Of a stretch of DNA of 53,417 nt, positions 33,845 through 42,364 are shown in pieces. The stretch is from Sphingobacteriaceae bacterium (GTDB lineage: Bacteria; Bacteroidota; Bacteroidia; B-17B0; Aurantibacillaceae). The notes below the pieces were generated by a model. That model saw only the letters and a program-made list of their open reading frames with translations, searched no databases and had not been told where the DNA came from. Location: the NCBI GenBank assembly GCA_947480015.1, contig CANKBS010000025.1, positions 1-53,417 of the forward strand, given 5' to 3'. Position 1 is the first letter of the stretch. Every line of letters starts with the position of its first letter. Made by a program: the position numbers and the translations under genes.

Positions 33845-34525
33845 GTGAAAAAACTATGTTCTACCCTATTACTTTTAAGTTTCTTCTGCCATTTATATCC
33901 AATGGTGGCGCAACAAAATAAATTCGAAATGGGTATAATAGGCGGACCCAATGCAGTGAAATTGGTTGGCAATAAGTTGATTGAAACTTATTACAAGAGA
34001 CTCTTTCTTTATTCAGCAGGAATTTCCATTCAATATAATTTCCCTAAACGAATTTCTTTTCAGAGCGGTTTGTTATATGAAAGAAAGGGTTGCGGAGATA
34101 AAAACATTAGTGTGACAGACGAAATGGGCAGAAAAATTGGCACAGCTAAATTGAGTTTGAACTTCGACTATCTGGTTTTGCCACTAATTGCCAAAGCCTC
34201 TTTTGGGAAAAAAACCAAGTTCTTTTTTTCTTGGGGTACTTTTCTGGCCTATTGTTTAACGAGTGAACTGAATTATAGTTCAACTTTAGTAATTGGCTAC
34301 AGCAGGAATCTTGGATCGCAATATAAAAAACAAGATGCCGGTATTATGATTGGCGGCGGCTTGGACTTTCCGATTTATTCAAAACTTTCTTTTTCTGCCG
34401 AATATCGATACTGCAAAGGACTTCACGACATTGCCACCGATGAGATCTGGGCAAACGAAAAAGTGCTTACAATTTCAAACAATTTATTACTTGGAATTCA
34501 GTATAAATTTGGATTAAGAAAATAA
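33845..34525 (+). CDS. Outer-membrane beta-barrel protein (PorT-like family)
   Basis: A GTG start (GTGAAAAAACTATG) gives a signal peptide ending PMVAQ. The remainder is an eight- to ten-strand barrel with alternating hydrophobic and polar residues: FEMGIIGGPNAVKL, YSAGISIQYNFP, ISFQSGLLYERKG, FDYLVLPLIAKASFG, IMIGGGLDFPI and SFSAEYRYCKGLHDI, ending in an aromatic C-terminus (LGIQYKFGLRK). This is the usual form of the Bacteroidota porin_13-type barrel. The role is unknown. Confidence 0.75.
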   Translation: MKKLCSTLLLLSFFCHLYPMVAQQNKFEMGIIGGPNAVKLVGNKLIETYYKRLFLYSAGISIQYNFPKRISFQSGLLYERKGCGDKNISVTDEMGRKIGTAKLSLNFDYLVLPLIAKASFGKKTKFFFSWGTFLAYCLTSELNYSSTLVIGYSRNLGSQYKKQDAGIMIGGGLDFPIYSKLSFSAEYRYCKGLHDIATDEIWANEKVLTISNNLLLGIQYKFGLRK

Positions 34526-34783
34526 TAAGAAAGGCAACAAATAAAGATCAAGTAAATGGAGACACCACTCATAAAGCAGGTTTGGTCGAAAACGTTAATT
34601 CCAGTCCAATTGAAAATGAAAACGATGAAATGTTATTTTGTACCATCAGGTACGAGTTTTATAAATAAAAACGCTTGCTTTTAGGCAAATGAGATCAAAG
34701 GATACACGCATTAAATTCTTCACCTTAATTTATTTACACTTAGCTTTATTCACTCTTTACAAAAATTAACGTAATCACTGGTC
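34526..34783. other. Intergenic region with a possible coding relic
   Basis: No confident gene. One frame (to a stop near 34671) reads NSSPIENENDEMLFCTIRYE, which has a protein-like composition but no clear start or known relative. It could be a gene remnant. Confidence 0.3.
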
Positions 34784-35623
34784 ATGCAAATTCTAAAAAA
34801 CATCGTCATTCCCGGCTCAAAAGAAAAGCCAATTGTACTGGATGTGTTTTATAAACAAAGTCAGAAACCTAAACCGCTCGTGCTGTTTGTACATGGCTTT
34901 AAAGGTTTTAAAGATTGGGGGCATTTTAATGCCTTAGCAGAACATGCGGCGGAAGAAGGATTTGTGTTTTTAAAATTTAATTTTTCGCATAATGGCACAA
35001 CGGTTCAAGACCCTGAGAACTTTGGCGATTTGGAAGCCTTCGGTAATAATAATTATGTTATCGAATTGGATGACTTAAAATTGGTTATGGACTGGGCCCT
35101 CAGCGTAGAAGAACTTCAATCGGAAATAGACAAAGAAAAACTTTACATTTTAGGTCACAGTCGCGGTGGTGGCATTGCGGTGTTAAAAGCCGGTGAAGAT
35201 ACGCGGGTAAAAAAATTAGTGACCTGGGCTGCTGTGAGTGATTTTATTAACCGCAATAAATTGCGAACCATACAAACCTGGCAAAAAGACGGCGTGGTTT
35301 ACACTGTAAATAGTCGCACCAAACAACAAATGCCTTTGTATGTTCAGTTTTACGAAAACATCCTAGCCAACCGCGATCGTTTTCACATTACACGCGCTGC
35401 AAAAAATTTACAGATTCCTTTTTTGATTGTTCATGGAACAACCGATGAAGCGGTAAAACTGAGCGATGCCGAGGATTTACACAAGGCTTGTAAACAATCT
35501 GAACTTTTTATGGTAGAAGGCGCCGGACATACATTTGAAGTAAGACATCCGTTTTCAGGAAAACAATTTCCAAAAAATGCAGACTTGGTCATTAACAAAA
35601 CTTTGGCTTTTTTCAAGGGTTAA
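34784..35623 (+). CDS. Alpha/beta hydrolase
   Basis: Nucleophile elbow GHSRGG (about residues 124-129), catalytic Asp in VHGTTDEAV and catalytic His in VEGAGHTFE. The oxyanion region is LFVHGFKGFKDWGHF, followed by FVFLKFNFSHNGTT. It belongs to the dienelactone-hydrolase/prolyl-oligopeptidase-like branch. No signal peptide, so cytoplasmic. 279 residues. The substrate cannot be inferred. Confidence 0.9.
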   Translation: MQILKNIVIPGSKEKPIVLDVFYKQSQKPKPLVLFVHGFKGFKDWGHFNALAEHAAEEGFVFLKFNFSHNGTTVQDPENFGDLEAFGNNNYVIELDDLKLVMDWALSVEELQSEIDKEKLYILGHSRGGGIAVLKAGEDTRVKKLVTWAAVSDFINRNKLRTIQTWQKDGVVYTVNSRTKQQMPLYVQFYENILANRDRFHITRAAKNLQIPFLIVHGTTDEAVKLSDAEDLHKACKQSELFMVEGAGHTFEVRHPFSGKQFPKNADLVINKTLAFFKG

Positions 35624-35736
35624 TCGGGCGATACATGCTATCCCTATTGGATTTCAGAGAAGCGCGATAATTTTCCCCTAATCTTTTAATTGGACTTGTA
35701 TTTTTATTACTTTTAGTAAAATTGTTTTGATTAGGC

Positions 35737-37161
35737 ATGAGGAAGTATATTCTGACACTTATTTTATTGGCCCCATTTTTTGTAGCGCTTTCACAAACCT
35801 GGAAACTTGAATTGAGTAGCACAGTTGAGCTGCGTAAGGTAAAACTCACTAATAGCATATTGAAGGATGATCGTAGTCTCGCTGGCGCGATCATAGTTTT
35901 AATGCAGGGTTCAACAGTGATTTCTCAAACACGAAGCACGCCCGATGGTGATTTTACTGTTGAGATTCCGGCCAATGGTCAGTTTGAATTAATCGTGTCA
36001 TACGAAGGCTGTAATCCAAAAAAATTCTCCATTTCAACCACCGATGTTCCTCCTGAAATAGGTACCGGAAAGTTTAAACCTTCTTTTAATATTGGCGGGG
36101 TTATTATGGCCAAAGCCTTATTTAGCATCGATTATAGCGTCTTAAAACAACCTATGGTAAAAATTAAATGGTTACCTGATAAAAAACGATTTGATCATGA
36201 TGAAAAATATACCGACCAAGTTTTAGATGCCTTAGGGCGTTTACGAAAATCTGAAGATGAGTTATTGGAAAAATTTATAACGGATGTGAAGGCCGCTGAT
36301 GTGGCTTTAAAAAAGAACGATTGTCCACTTGCTAAAACCTTGTACGAGCGTTCACTCAAAACTATTCCCGATGAAATTTATCCTAAAGAACAATTAATAA
36401 AAGTTGGCGCCTGCTTGAAAGAAAAAGATGCGGAAGCTAAAAAAACGGCAGATGATATTGCTACAAGGTCGGCCGCTGAAAAAGCGGTGATTGACAAAGC
36501 CAGGGCTGATAAGGCAATAGCCGACAAATTATTAACCGATAAAGCTACCAAGGAAAAAGAAGCGCAGGTGGTCAAAGAAAAAGCGGCTGCTGGTAAAGCC
36601 GATGCTGATAAGGCAGCAGCCGATAAAGCAGCTTCCGACAAAGCACTAGCTGACGTAGCATCCAAGGAGAAAGCCGATAAAGAAAAATCGGAAACCGATA
36701 AAAACCTAAGTGCCAAAGCTTCCAAGGAAAAGGCTGAAGCAGAACGCTTAGCACAAGAAAAAGATGAGAAAGAAGCTGCCGACGCCAAAGTAATCACCGA
36801 TAAAAAAGAAGCCGAATTAGCTGCCCGAATTAAAGCAGCCAACGACAAAACAACAAAGGAAGAAGCAGATAAATTGGTCAAAGAAAAAGCCGAACAACAA
36901 AAATCGGAAAAAGACAAAAAAGACTCAGAACGTTTAGTCAAAGAAAAAGCAGCGGCCGATAAATCCGCTAAGGACGTAACAAGCCGACTCGCTAAAGAAA
37001 AAGCAGCTAAAGAAAATTTAGAAAAACAAAACACAAAAGAGCCTGTGGTCGTAAAAGAACAGGGTTCGAAAATAATTCGCAAAGAAAGCGACGAACCCTC
37101 CAAAACAAAAGGAAAAAAATCAAAGGGCGATTCTAAATTCAGCATTCGGCAGAAGTTGTAG
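35737..37161 (+). CDS. Exported protein with a regulatory-like domain and a very long charged Ala/Lys helix
   Basis: Signal peptide MRKYILTLILLAPFFVALSQ. Residues of about 25-105 form a carboxypeptidase-like regulatory domain (LAGAIIVLMQGSTVI, TPDGDFTVEIPANGQFELIV). Residues of about 160-225 contain a TPR-like pair. From about 230 to 450 the sequence is almost only A, K, D, E and S in short repeats such as ADKAAADKAASDKA and VKEKAEAD, which should form one long helix or coiled coil, like TolA domain II. It ends in a basic tail. A rod spanning the periplasm is plausible. The opposite strand is open for 314 codons only because of this composition. Confidence 0.7.
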   Translation: MRKYILTLILLAPFFVALSQTWKLELSSTVELRKVKLTNSILKDDRSLAGAIIVLMQGSTVISQTRSTPDGDFTVEIPANGQFELIVSYEGCNPKKFSISTTDVPPEIGTGKFKPSFNIGGVIMAKALFSIDYSVLKQPMVKIKWLPDKKRFDHDEKYTDQVLDALGRLRKSEDELLEKFITDVKAADVALKKNDCPLAKTLYERSLKTIPDEIYPKEQLIKVGACLKEKDAEAKKTADDIATRSAAEKAVIDKARADKAIADKLLTDKATKEKEAQVVKEKAAAGKADADKAAADKAASDKALADVASKEKADKEKSETDKNLSAKASKEKAEAERLAQEKDEKEAADAKVITDKKEAELAARIKAANDKTTKEEADKLVKEKAEQQKSEKDKKDSERLVKEKAAADKSAKDVTSRLAKEKAAKENLEKQNTKEPVVVKEQGSKIIRKESDEPSKTKGKKSKGDSKFSIRQKL

Positions 37162-37265
37162 AACCAAATTCCATCGTCAGACCAGAGCATGTTAGAAGCG
37201 AAGGGAAGCGTTCCGCAGTTAATATAAGGCAGCATTATTGGAAAACATAGCTCAGGCAAACAAGA

Positions 37266-37363
37266 GCATAAAAAACCAAGTAACGGCTTTTTGTCGCGGC
37301 GGTCATTGCTCCAATAAACCATATGGCGATGGTTCGCTTACCAAAGTGGGATTTAAAGAGTAA
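37266..37363 (+). pseudogene. Decayed CDGSH iron-sulfur domain fragment
   Basis: The frame ending at TAA 37361-37363 reads NQVTAFCRGGHCSNKPYGDGSLTKVGFKE in segments: CRGGHCSNKPYGDG and SLTKVGFKE. This is a CDGSH-type end (C-x-C-x2-S-x3-P-x-C-D-G-x-H) in which only the first Cys remains. The second Cys and the Cys of CDG are Gly, and the ligand His is Leu; each fits a single base change. No intact start lies upstream, where stops occur in all frames. It is a relic that can no longer bind a 2Fe-2S cluster. It lies 9 bp before the yceH start. Confidence 0.55.
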
Positions 37364-37372
37364 CTTTACATT

Positions 37373-38014
37373 ATGAACCCGACACTCGACTTACCCCTAT
37401 TAAATCCTGTTGAACTCAGGGTTTTGGGCGCTCTCATCGAAAAGAGCAAAACCACCCCGGATTATTATCCCATGACCTTAAATTCTATAACAGCTGCTTG
37501 TAATCAAAAAACGTCCCGGCATCCGGTTACTAATTTTGAGGAGGAAGAGGTGATGCAGGCCATTACTAGTTTAAAGGCTCAGAGTTTGTTTGCCACAGCG
37601 GTTGGCGGAGGAAGCCGGGTATTAAAATACAAACATAATTTTACGACTGTTTTTGCGATCGAACCCGAAGAGCTAACGGTTTTGTGTTTGTTGCTTTTAC
37701 GTGGCCCACAAACACCCGGCGAAATTAATACCAATTCGGGACGATTATTCGAATTTCGTTCGCTTGAGCAGGTTTTACACGTGATTGATAAAATGATGGT
37801 CGTGGGCTATGTGAAGGATTTAGGAAAACGTACCGGTCAAAAAGAAACCCGCTATGTACATTTATTAGGCGAACAAGTAAACTGGGAGGAAGAACCAAGT
37901 CTCGAAAAAGCTACAAAACATAACACAGAGCTGGAAGTGCGGGTTTTAACTTTAGAAAAAGAACTCGCTGAAATAAAAGAAAATCTCACAAGGATCATGA
38001 AGGAATTATTCTAA
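37373..38014 (+). CDS. yceH: YceH-family (DUF480) protein
   Basis: Two winged-helix repeats typical of the YceH family: LLNPVELRVLGALIEKSKTT, DYYPMTLNSITAACNQKTSR and then LTVLCLLLLRGPQTPGEINT, followed by FRSLEQVLHVIDKM and RYVHLLGE. The C-terminal coiled coil (LEVRVLTLEKELAEIKENL) is also standard. 213 residues, normal length. Cytoplasmic. The function of the family is not established; it may bind DNA. It is followed 57 bp later by ytxJ, which has its own promoter. Confidence 0.9.
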   Translation: MNPTLDLPLLNPVELRVLGALIEKSKTTPDYYPMTLNSITAACNQKTSRHPVTNFEEEEVMQAITSLKAQSLFATAVGGGSRVLKYKHNFTTVFAIEPEELTVLCLLLLRGPQTPGEINTNSGRLFEFRSLEQVLHVIDKMMVVGYVKDLGKRTGQKETRYVHLLGEQVNWEEEPSLEKATKHNTELEVRVLTLEKELAEIKENLTRIMKELF

Positions 38015-38030
38015 TTAACTATTCTTAAAC

Positions 38031-38059
38031 TTTGTTTTAAAAAATTTCATGTAATTTTG
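38031..38059 (+). promoter_or_regulatory. Promoter of ytxJ (TTTG - 17 bp - TAATTTTG)
   Basis: TTTG at 38031-38034 and TAATTTTG at 38052-38059 match the Bacteroidota -33 and -7 consensus with a 17 bp spacer. The transcript would start only a few bases before the ATG at 38072. Confidence 0.65.
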
Positions 38060-38071
38060 TCGCAATAACCT

Positions 38072-38398
38072 ATGAATTGGAATCCCTTAACGCAAGTCAG
38101 CCAAATAACAAACATCGATTCTGAGTCAGAAAATGAAACAGTGGTCATTTTTAAACACAGCACGCGTTGTAGCATCAGTACAACTGCTTTAGCGCGAATT
38201 GAGAGAAAATGGGAGGCAACGCAGCCTGTGAAATGGTATTACCTCGACCTGCTTCAACACCGCGATATTTCTAATACCTTGGCCACACATTACCACATCG
38301 AACATCAATCGCCACAAGTGTTGTTGATTAAGCACGGAACATGTGTTTACACAGCCAGCCACCTCGACATTGATCTCGATCACATTTTAAAGGAGTAA
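38072..38398 (+). CDS. ytxJ: Monothiol bacilliredoxin YtxJ (BrxC family)
   Basis: A thioredoxin fold of 108 residues: VVIFKHSTRCSISTTALARI holds the single active-site Cys in the family motif TRCSIS, followed by WYYLDLLQHRDISN and the cis-Pro strand HIEHQSPQVLLI. YtxJ proteins remove bacillithiol from mixed disulfides, so the organism probably makes bacillithiol, as many Bacteroidota do. Cytoplasmic. It ends 12 bp before the convergent gene. Confidence 0.9.
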   Translation: MNWNPLTQVSQITNIDSESENETVVIFKHSTRCSISTTALARIERKWEATQPVKWYYLDLLQHRDISNTLATHYHIEHQSPQVLLIKHGTCVYTASHLDIDLDHILKE

Positions 38399-38410
38399 AA
38401 CTACCGGCAA

Positions 38411-38845
38411 TTACACGCAGGCAACACGCATGGTGGGGCGTTCTCGGCTCTTTTGATAGACTTCAATTTGGTATGTGGTAACATCGTCTTTTATTTCTTC
38501 TAACATTTTGGTTTGATCATAATAATCAGGAAATGACCATTCTTTGCCTCGGCGACCTAAGCCTGAATTCGTCCAAGTCCAAACAATGACAATACGATCT
38601 TGCACGGTGGTGAGAGAAAAGACAGGGGCATTAGCTGACTTTGAGGTACGAATACTGAGTGAATTAACCCTTAAACCGTCAATACGGGCTGTTTTGTATT
38701 GTTGCAAAAATCCATCAATTAATAGTGAATAATTAGCATAAACACCCGAATCGCTTGGTTTTACCTTTTGTTTATACCTGCGTTGTCGCATCATAAGGTA
38801 AACAAGACCAGCAATAACGAAGGCTGGAAGTATAAGTAGAATCAT
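38411..38845 (-). CDS. Membrane-anchored protein of unknown function
   Basis: The ATG at 38845 starts a transmembrane anchor (MILLILPAFVIAGLVYLMMR) directly followed by a basic stop-transfer sequence (RQRRYKQK). A TTG seven codons earlier is possible. The 120-residue soluble part is probably cytoplasmic, with a beta-rich look (SLTTVQDRIVIVWTWTNSGL). No recognised domain. Confidence 0.6.
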   Translation of the reverse strand: MILLILPAFVIAGLVYLMMRQRRYKQKVKPSDSGVYANYSLLIDGFLQQYKTARIDGLRVNSLSIRTSKSANAPVFSLTTVQDRIVIVWTWTNSGLGRRGKEWSFPDYYDQTKMLEEIKDDVTTYQIEVYQKSRERPTMRVACV

Positions 38846-38977
38846 AGCAAATGAATTAAATAACAAATCGAAATAAATTTAATCATAGAATGCTATTCCG
38901 CTTCAGGAATTCGACAAAAGCTGAAATATATTAGATTAGGGAAAGGTTAAGGGCAACAAGTTTTATTTTGCCACACG

Positions 38978-39433
38978 TTACCGTACATCCAGTAATTCAA
39001 TATCGAAGATCAATACCGAATTTGCGGGAATACTGCTTTGTGCGCTAGCCCCATATCCAAGGGCTGAAGGGATAAGTAAAATGCCCTTTCCGCCTTTTTT
39101 AAATTGGGGAATGCCTTCTTGCCAGCCTTGTATAACGTTAGACAGCCCAAAACTTACACCACTGCTATTACTTTGGTCAAACACCGTACCGTTACTCAAA
39201 TAACCTTTGTAATTAACGGTAACATTAGTACTGGCAACCGGTCGGGACCCTGTACCGGGATTTATTATCACATAATATAAGCCAGTGCCGGTAGCTTTGG
39301 CGTTTAGTTTATGATCGGAAATATATTGCGTGATAATTTGTTCGTCAACCGCAAGCTGATCAACCGTTTTTTTAGGTTTGCAACTTGTCACGCTCCATAC
39401 AATCAAAAACAAAAAACACAATCGAGTAGTCAT
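38978..39433 (-). CDS. FKBP-type peptidyl-prolyl isomerase lipoprotein
   Basis: A lipoprotein signal with the Cys after SVTS is followed by a short helical linker and an FKBP domain of about 90 residues: VTVNYKGYLSNGTVFDQS, VIQGWQEGIPQFKKGGKGIL, LIPSALGYGA and IPANSVLIFDIELLDV. Ligand-pocket residues (Y, F-D, V-I, W, Y) are all kept, so it should be an active prolyl isomerase. It should help folding of exported proteins at the membrane surface. Confidence 0.92.
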   Translation of the reverse strand: MTTRLCFLFLIVWSVTSCKPKKTVDQLAVDEQIITQYISDHKLNAKATGTGLYYVIINPGTGSRPVASTNVTVNYKGYLSNGTVFDQSNSSGVSFGLSNVIQGWQEGIPQFKKGGKGILLIPSALGYGASAQSSIPANSVLIFDIELLDVR

Positions 39434-39605
39434 GGCTAAAAAATTAATGCTTAAAGATACACTTCGGTAATAATCTAGCCTATTTTAATTTGTGCGTTTT
39501 TTGAATGCGTTTGTTCTGCTAAAACCCATTTGTTATTGCAAGATCAAAACCTTAGTTTTAACTCTCCATTCTATGTTCTTCCGTAATTTTAATATTCGAA
39601 ATAAA

Positions 39606-40589
39606 ATGCTAAACCGAATTCTTCTATTCACCACTACACTCCTACTTCTAGCCTGTCATTCCTCCGATTTTGAGAATTCACAAAAACGCAACGAAAACTG
39701 GTGTTGGTTTGTGGACGCTAAAAGCGGCGAAGAAAAATGGATTGCAGTTGTTTATTTCGCCAATTTGCCGGATGGTGATTACTCACTTTTTTTCAGCAAC
39801 GGAAAACTTCGCCAAAACGGCAAACGCAAAAACAAAAGAGAAGTGGATACCAGTTATTATTACGACATCAGTGGAAAAGTGATTAGCAAATTGGTGATGA
39901 TGCCCGACTCCAGTGTAAAAGAACTGATGCCCGATGGTAAATACAAATCGTATTTTCCTACCTGCGAACTTTCCGGCGAAGGTGAAATACAAAATAACCG
40001 GGCAACCGGACAAAGAATTGAATATTATAAAAACGGAAAAATTAAAGCCAGGGCAATTATAAAAGGCGATACCGTGCTTTCACTTAACTATTACGAATCG
40101 GGTTCAGCGGCCGACAGTGCTTTGCATGTGAGGCAGGTGCCCGAGGGACTCGTAAAGATCTGGTATCCCAATGGTACACTAAAAAGTTCGGTGCGTTTTG
40201 TAAACGGTTTAAAACAAGGCCCCGGCAATGCCTACTACGAAACCGGTAAACAGGCTCTGGAATGTTATTATTTAGATGGAAGAGAAGAAGGAAAATATAC
40301 CGAGTGGTATGAAAACGCTCAGATGAAAACCCAGTGTAATTTTGAACAAGGAAAAAAGAAAGGCAAGTATTTATCCTGGTACAGCAATGGTAAATTGGAA
40401 ATGGACCTCAACATGAAAGAAGGCGAAAAAGACGGCAAACAAATTTATTATTATGATAGCGGAAAACTTCGCGCCCATAGGGAATACAAGGAGGGCGCAA
40501 AAGTGGGACAGTGGAAGGAATACGATGAAAGTGGAAAATGTACCATTCAAAGATTTGCGAATGGGGAATTGGTGCAGGGTAAAAAGTGA
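39606..40589 (+). CDS. Lipoprotein with MORN-like (YwqK-type) repeats
   Basis: The ATG at 39606 gives a lipoprotein signal (MLNRILLFTTTLLLLAC); in-frame codons before it are probably not translated. From about residue 100 there are about eight repeats of 22-24 residues of the form NG-x-L-x(5)-Y-x-G-x(3)-G-x(2)-x-x-Y-Y-x-(N/S)G, such as YYKNGKIKARAIIKGD and WYSNGKLEMDLNMKEG. These are MORN-variant beta-hairpins, often annotated as YwqK-family antitoxins without good evidence. A toxin partner is not seen. Probably a surface lipoprotein. It ends 20 bp before a bidirectional terminator. Confidence 0.85.
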   Translation: MLNRILLFTTTLLLLACHSSDFENSQKRNENWCWFVDAKSGEEKWIAVVYFANLPDGDYSLFFSNGKLRQNGKRKNKREVDTSYYYDISGKVISKLVMMPDSSVKELMPDGKYKSYFPTCELSGEGEIQNNRATGQRIEYYKNGKIKARAIIKGDTVLSLNYYESGSAADSALHVRQVPEGLVKIWYPNGTLKSSVRFVNGLKQGPGNAYYETGKQALECYYLDGREEGKYTEWYENAQMKTQCNFEQGKKKGKYLSWYSNGKLEMDLNMKEGEKDGKQIYYYDSGKLRAHREYKEGAKVGQWKEYDESGKCTIQRFANGELVQGKK

Positions 40590-40601
40590 TGCATTGTTTT
40601 T

Positions 40602-40644
40602 TTAAAAAAAATCCCGCAGAATAAATTTATCTGCGGGATTTTAT
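40602..40644. terminator. Bidirectional terminator between convergent genes
   Basis: AATCCCGCAGA (40610-40620) pairs perfectly with TCTGCGGGATT (40630-40640) around a 9 nt loop. A run of A on the left and TTTT on the right give T tails in both directions, for the MORN-like gene and the phoH-type gene. Confidence 0.92.
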
Positions 40645-40668
40645 ATGAATAAGAATATCTAGATTAAA

Positions 40669-42015
40669 CTACAACAGATCATTAGCCAAATTAGCTAACT
40701 CCGAGCGTTCACCTTTTTCTAAAGTAATGTGAGCGTATAAAGGCTGACCTTTTACCTTGTCTATCAAATAACTTAAACCATTACTTTGTGAATCGAGGTA
40801 AGGTGTGTCAATTTGATTGATGTCACCGGTAAAAACAATTTTGGTATTCTCACCGGCGCGGGTAATAATGGTCTTAACTTCATGGGGCGTTAAGTTCTGC
40901 GCTTCATCCACTATAAAAAACACATTGCTCAAACTTCTGCCGCGTATATAAGCCAAAGGGCAAACCACTAATTTCTGGGCTTCTACCATTTCGTTCAGTT
41001 GTTTGTGTTCTTTATCTTTTTCGCTGAACTGGCTGCGGATGTATTTTAAATTATCCCAAAGCGGTTCCATGTAGGGATTTAATTTGCTATTCACATCACC
41101 CGGCAAATAACCAATGTCCTTATTACTTAAAGGTACAATGGGACGAGCCAGATAAATCTGATGATAATTTCTTCTCAGTTCTAAAGCACCTGCCAGTGAA
41201 AGCAAAGTTTTTCCGGTACCCGCCACACCTTGTATGGTCACCAATTTAATATCGGGATTCATAATGGCGTCCAATGCAAAAGCCTGTTCGGCATTTTTAG
41301 GAATCACTCCAAAAGCCGCGGTTTTAATAACCCGCACCATGGTATCATCTTCCTGATTGTAGCGGGCCAACACACTTTGCGAACCATTTTTTAAAACATA
41401 ATAATGATTAGGCACACCGCCGCGTTTCAAAATAGTTTTGGCCGGTGTATTGCCTTTATTATAGATGGCCGAAATTTGTTCGTTAGTAGCTTTAATACCT
41501 TCGGTATTGCCGGTATATAACTCTTCCACCGATTTTATTTTTCCGGTTTCGTAATCTTCAGCCAATAAATTTAAACTCTTTGCTTTGATGCGAAGGTTCA
41601 CGTCTTTGGTCACTAAAATTACTTTTCGTCCCGGATGTGTTTCCGATACATATAAAGCCGTGTTTAAGATCCGGTGATCGGCTTTACGATCGTCGAATAT
41701 TTTTTCAGCATTAATCTTTGAAGAGGAGTTCAATTCAATTTTAAACTTACCGCGGGTTGGGCCGTTTATGGAGGTCCAGTTTTGTAAACTCTCTTGACTG
41801 TGTTTATCGATGTAGCGGGTAAATTCGCGGGCCGAAAAATTCTTCGTATCGTTGCCCTTCTTAAAGTTATCCAATTCTTCTAAAACCGTTATTGGAATTA
41901 CCACATCATGTTCTGCAAAATTTCTCATTGCAGTGTGGTCGTAGATGATAACAGAGGTATCCAGTACAAAAATCTTTCTTTCGCCGATACTTGCTTTGCT
42001 TGCTTTTTTAGCCAT
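40669..42015 (-). CDS. PIN domain-PhoH family ATPase
   Basis: N-terminal PIN nuclease domain (about 10-150): KIFVLDTSVIIYDHTAMRNF, TVLEELDNFKKG and a later KADHRILNTALYVSETHP, supplying the acidic residues. C-terminal PhoH P-loop domain (about 240-448): Walker A GVAGTGKT, YLARPIVP, GYLPGD, Walker B FFIVDEAQN and TGDINQID. This is the PhoH2/YlaK type, thought to be an RNA helicase-nuclease. About 448 residues, normal length. Cytoplasmic, a single gene with a terminator after it. Confidence 0.93.
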   Translation of the reverse strand: MAKKASKASIGERKIFVLDTSVIIYDHTAMRNFAEHDVVIPITVLEELDNFKKGNDTKNFSAREFTRYIDKHSQESLQNWTSINGPTRGKFKIELNSSSKINAEKIFDDRKADHRILNTALYVSETHPGRKVILVTKDVNLRIKAKSLNLLAEDYETGKIKSVEELYTGNTEGIKATNEQISAIYNKGNTPAKTILKRGGVPNHYYVLKNGSQSVLARYNQEDDTMVRVIKTAAFGVIPKNAEQAFALDAIMNPDIKLVTIQGVAGTGKTLLSLAGALELRRNYHQIYLARPIVPLSNKDIGYLPGDVNSKLNPYMEPLWDNLKYIRSQFSEKDKEHKQLNEMVEAQKLVVCPLAYIRGRSLSNVFFIVDEAQNLTPHEVKTIITRAGENTKIVFTGDINQIDTPYLDSQSNGLSYLIDKVKGQPLYAHITLEKGERSELANLANDLL

Positions 42016-42364
42016 ACGAAGTAAATTAAATAACTTAAAGTAAATCTATTAATAGGTGATTGGATTTTTTGTTAAGCCCAAAATTGATTTGAACAAGTCT
42101 GTGTTTATTCTATCAAAATGATTGTTAGCGGTTTAGCTTTTTTGATGAATGGAGGGAAGAATGAATAACACATAGGCAGGGCTTGATTTTTTATGAATGT
42201 AGTTTATTGTAAAATTACTTTCACAAATTATTGCTAACACATTATTAAGAATTTAAACAAACCGATTGCTTAACGATTAATTAATTTAAACTTATACGCT
42301 ATTAAAATAAAAAACCCCGATCAAATGATCAGGGTTTTAAAATTAATTTATGAAATGCAATTAA
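42016..42364. other. Intergenic region upstream of the PIN-PhoH gene and after typA
   Basis: About 350 bp. It holds the typA terminator at 42309-42338 and must hold the promoter of the PIN-PhoH gene, for which no good TAnnTTTG was found. No RNA gene or coding relic was recognised. Confidence 0.5.
42302..42338 (-). terminator. Intrinsic terminator of typA
   Basis: AAAACCCCGATC pairs with GATCAGGGTTTT (42311-42337) with one mismatch around an AAAT loop. On the minus strand a T-rich tail follows. It lies 27 bp after the typA stop codon. Confidence 0.85.

Noticed and set aside
34540-34672. Open frame with a protein-like sequence after the beta-barrel gene
   Set aside because: No suitable start codon, no recognised relative and no promoter; kept only as a possible relic in the intergenic note.
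36378-37322. A 314-codon open frame on the minus strand opposite the Ala/Lys-rich gene
   Set aside because: Its Ser/Leu/Ala-rich product is just the complement of the AAA/GCN/GAN-rich repeat codons. The plus-strand frame has a signal peptide and a domain.
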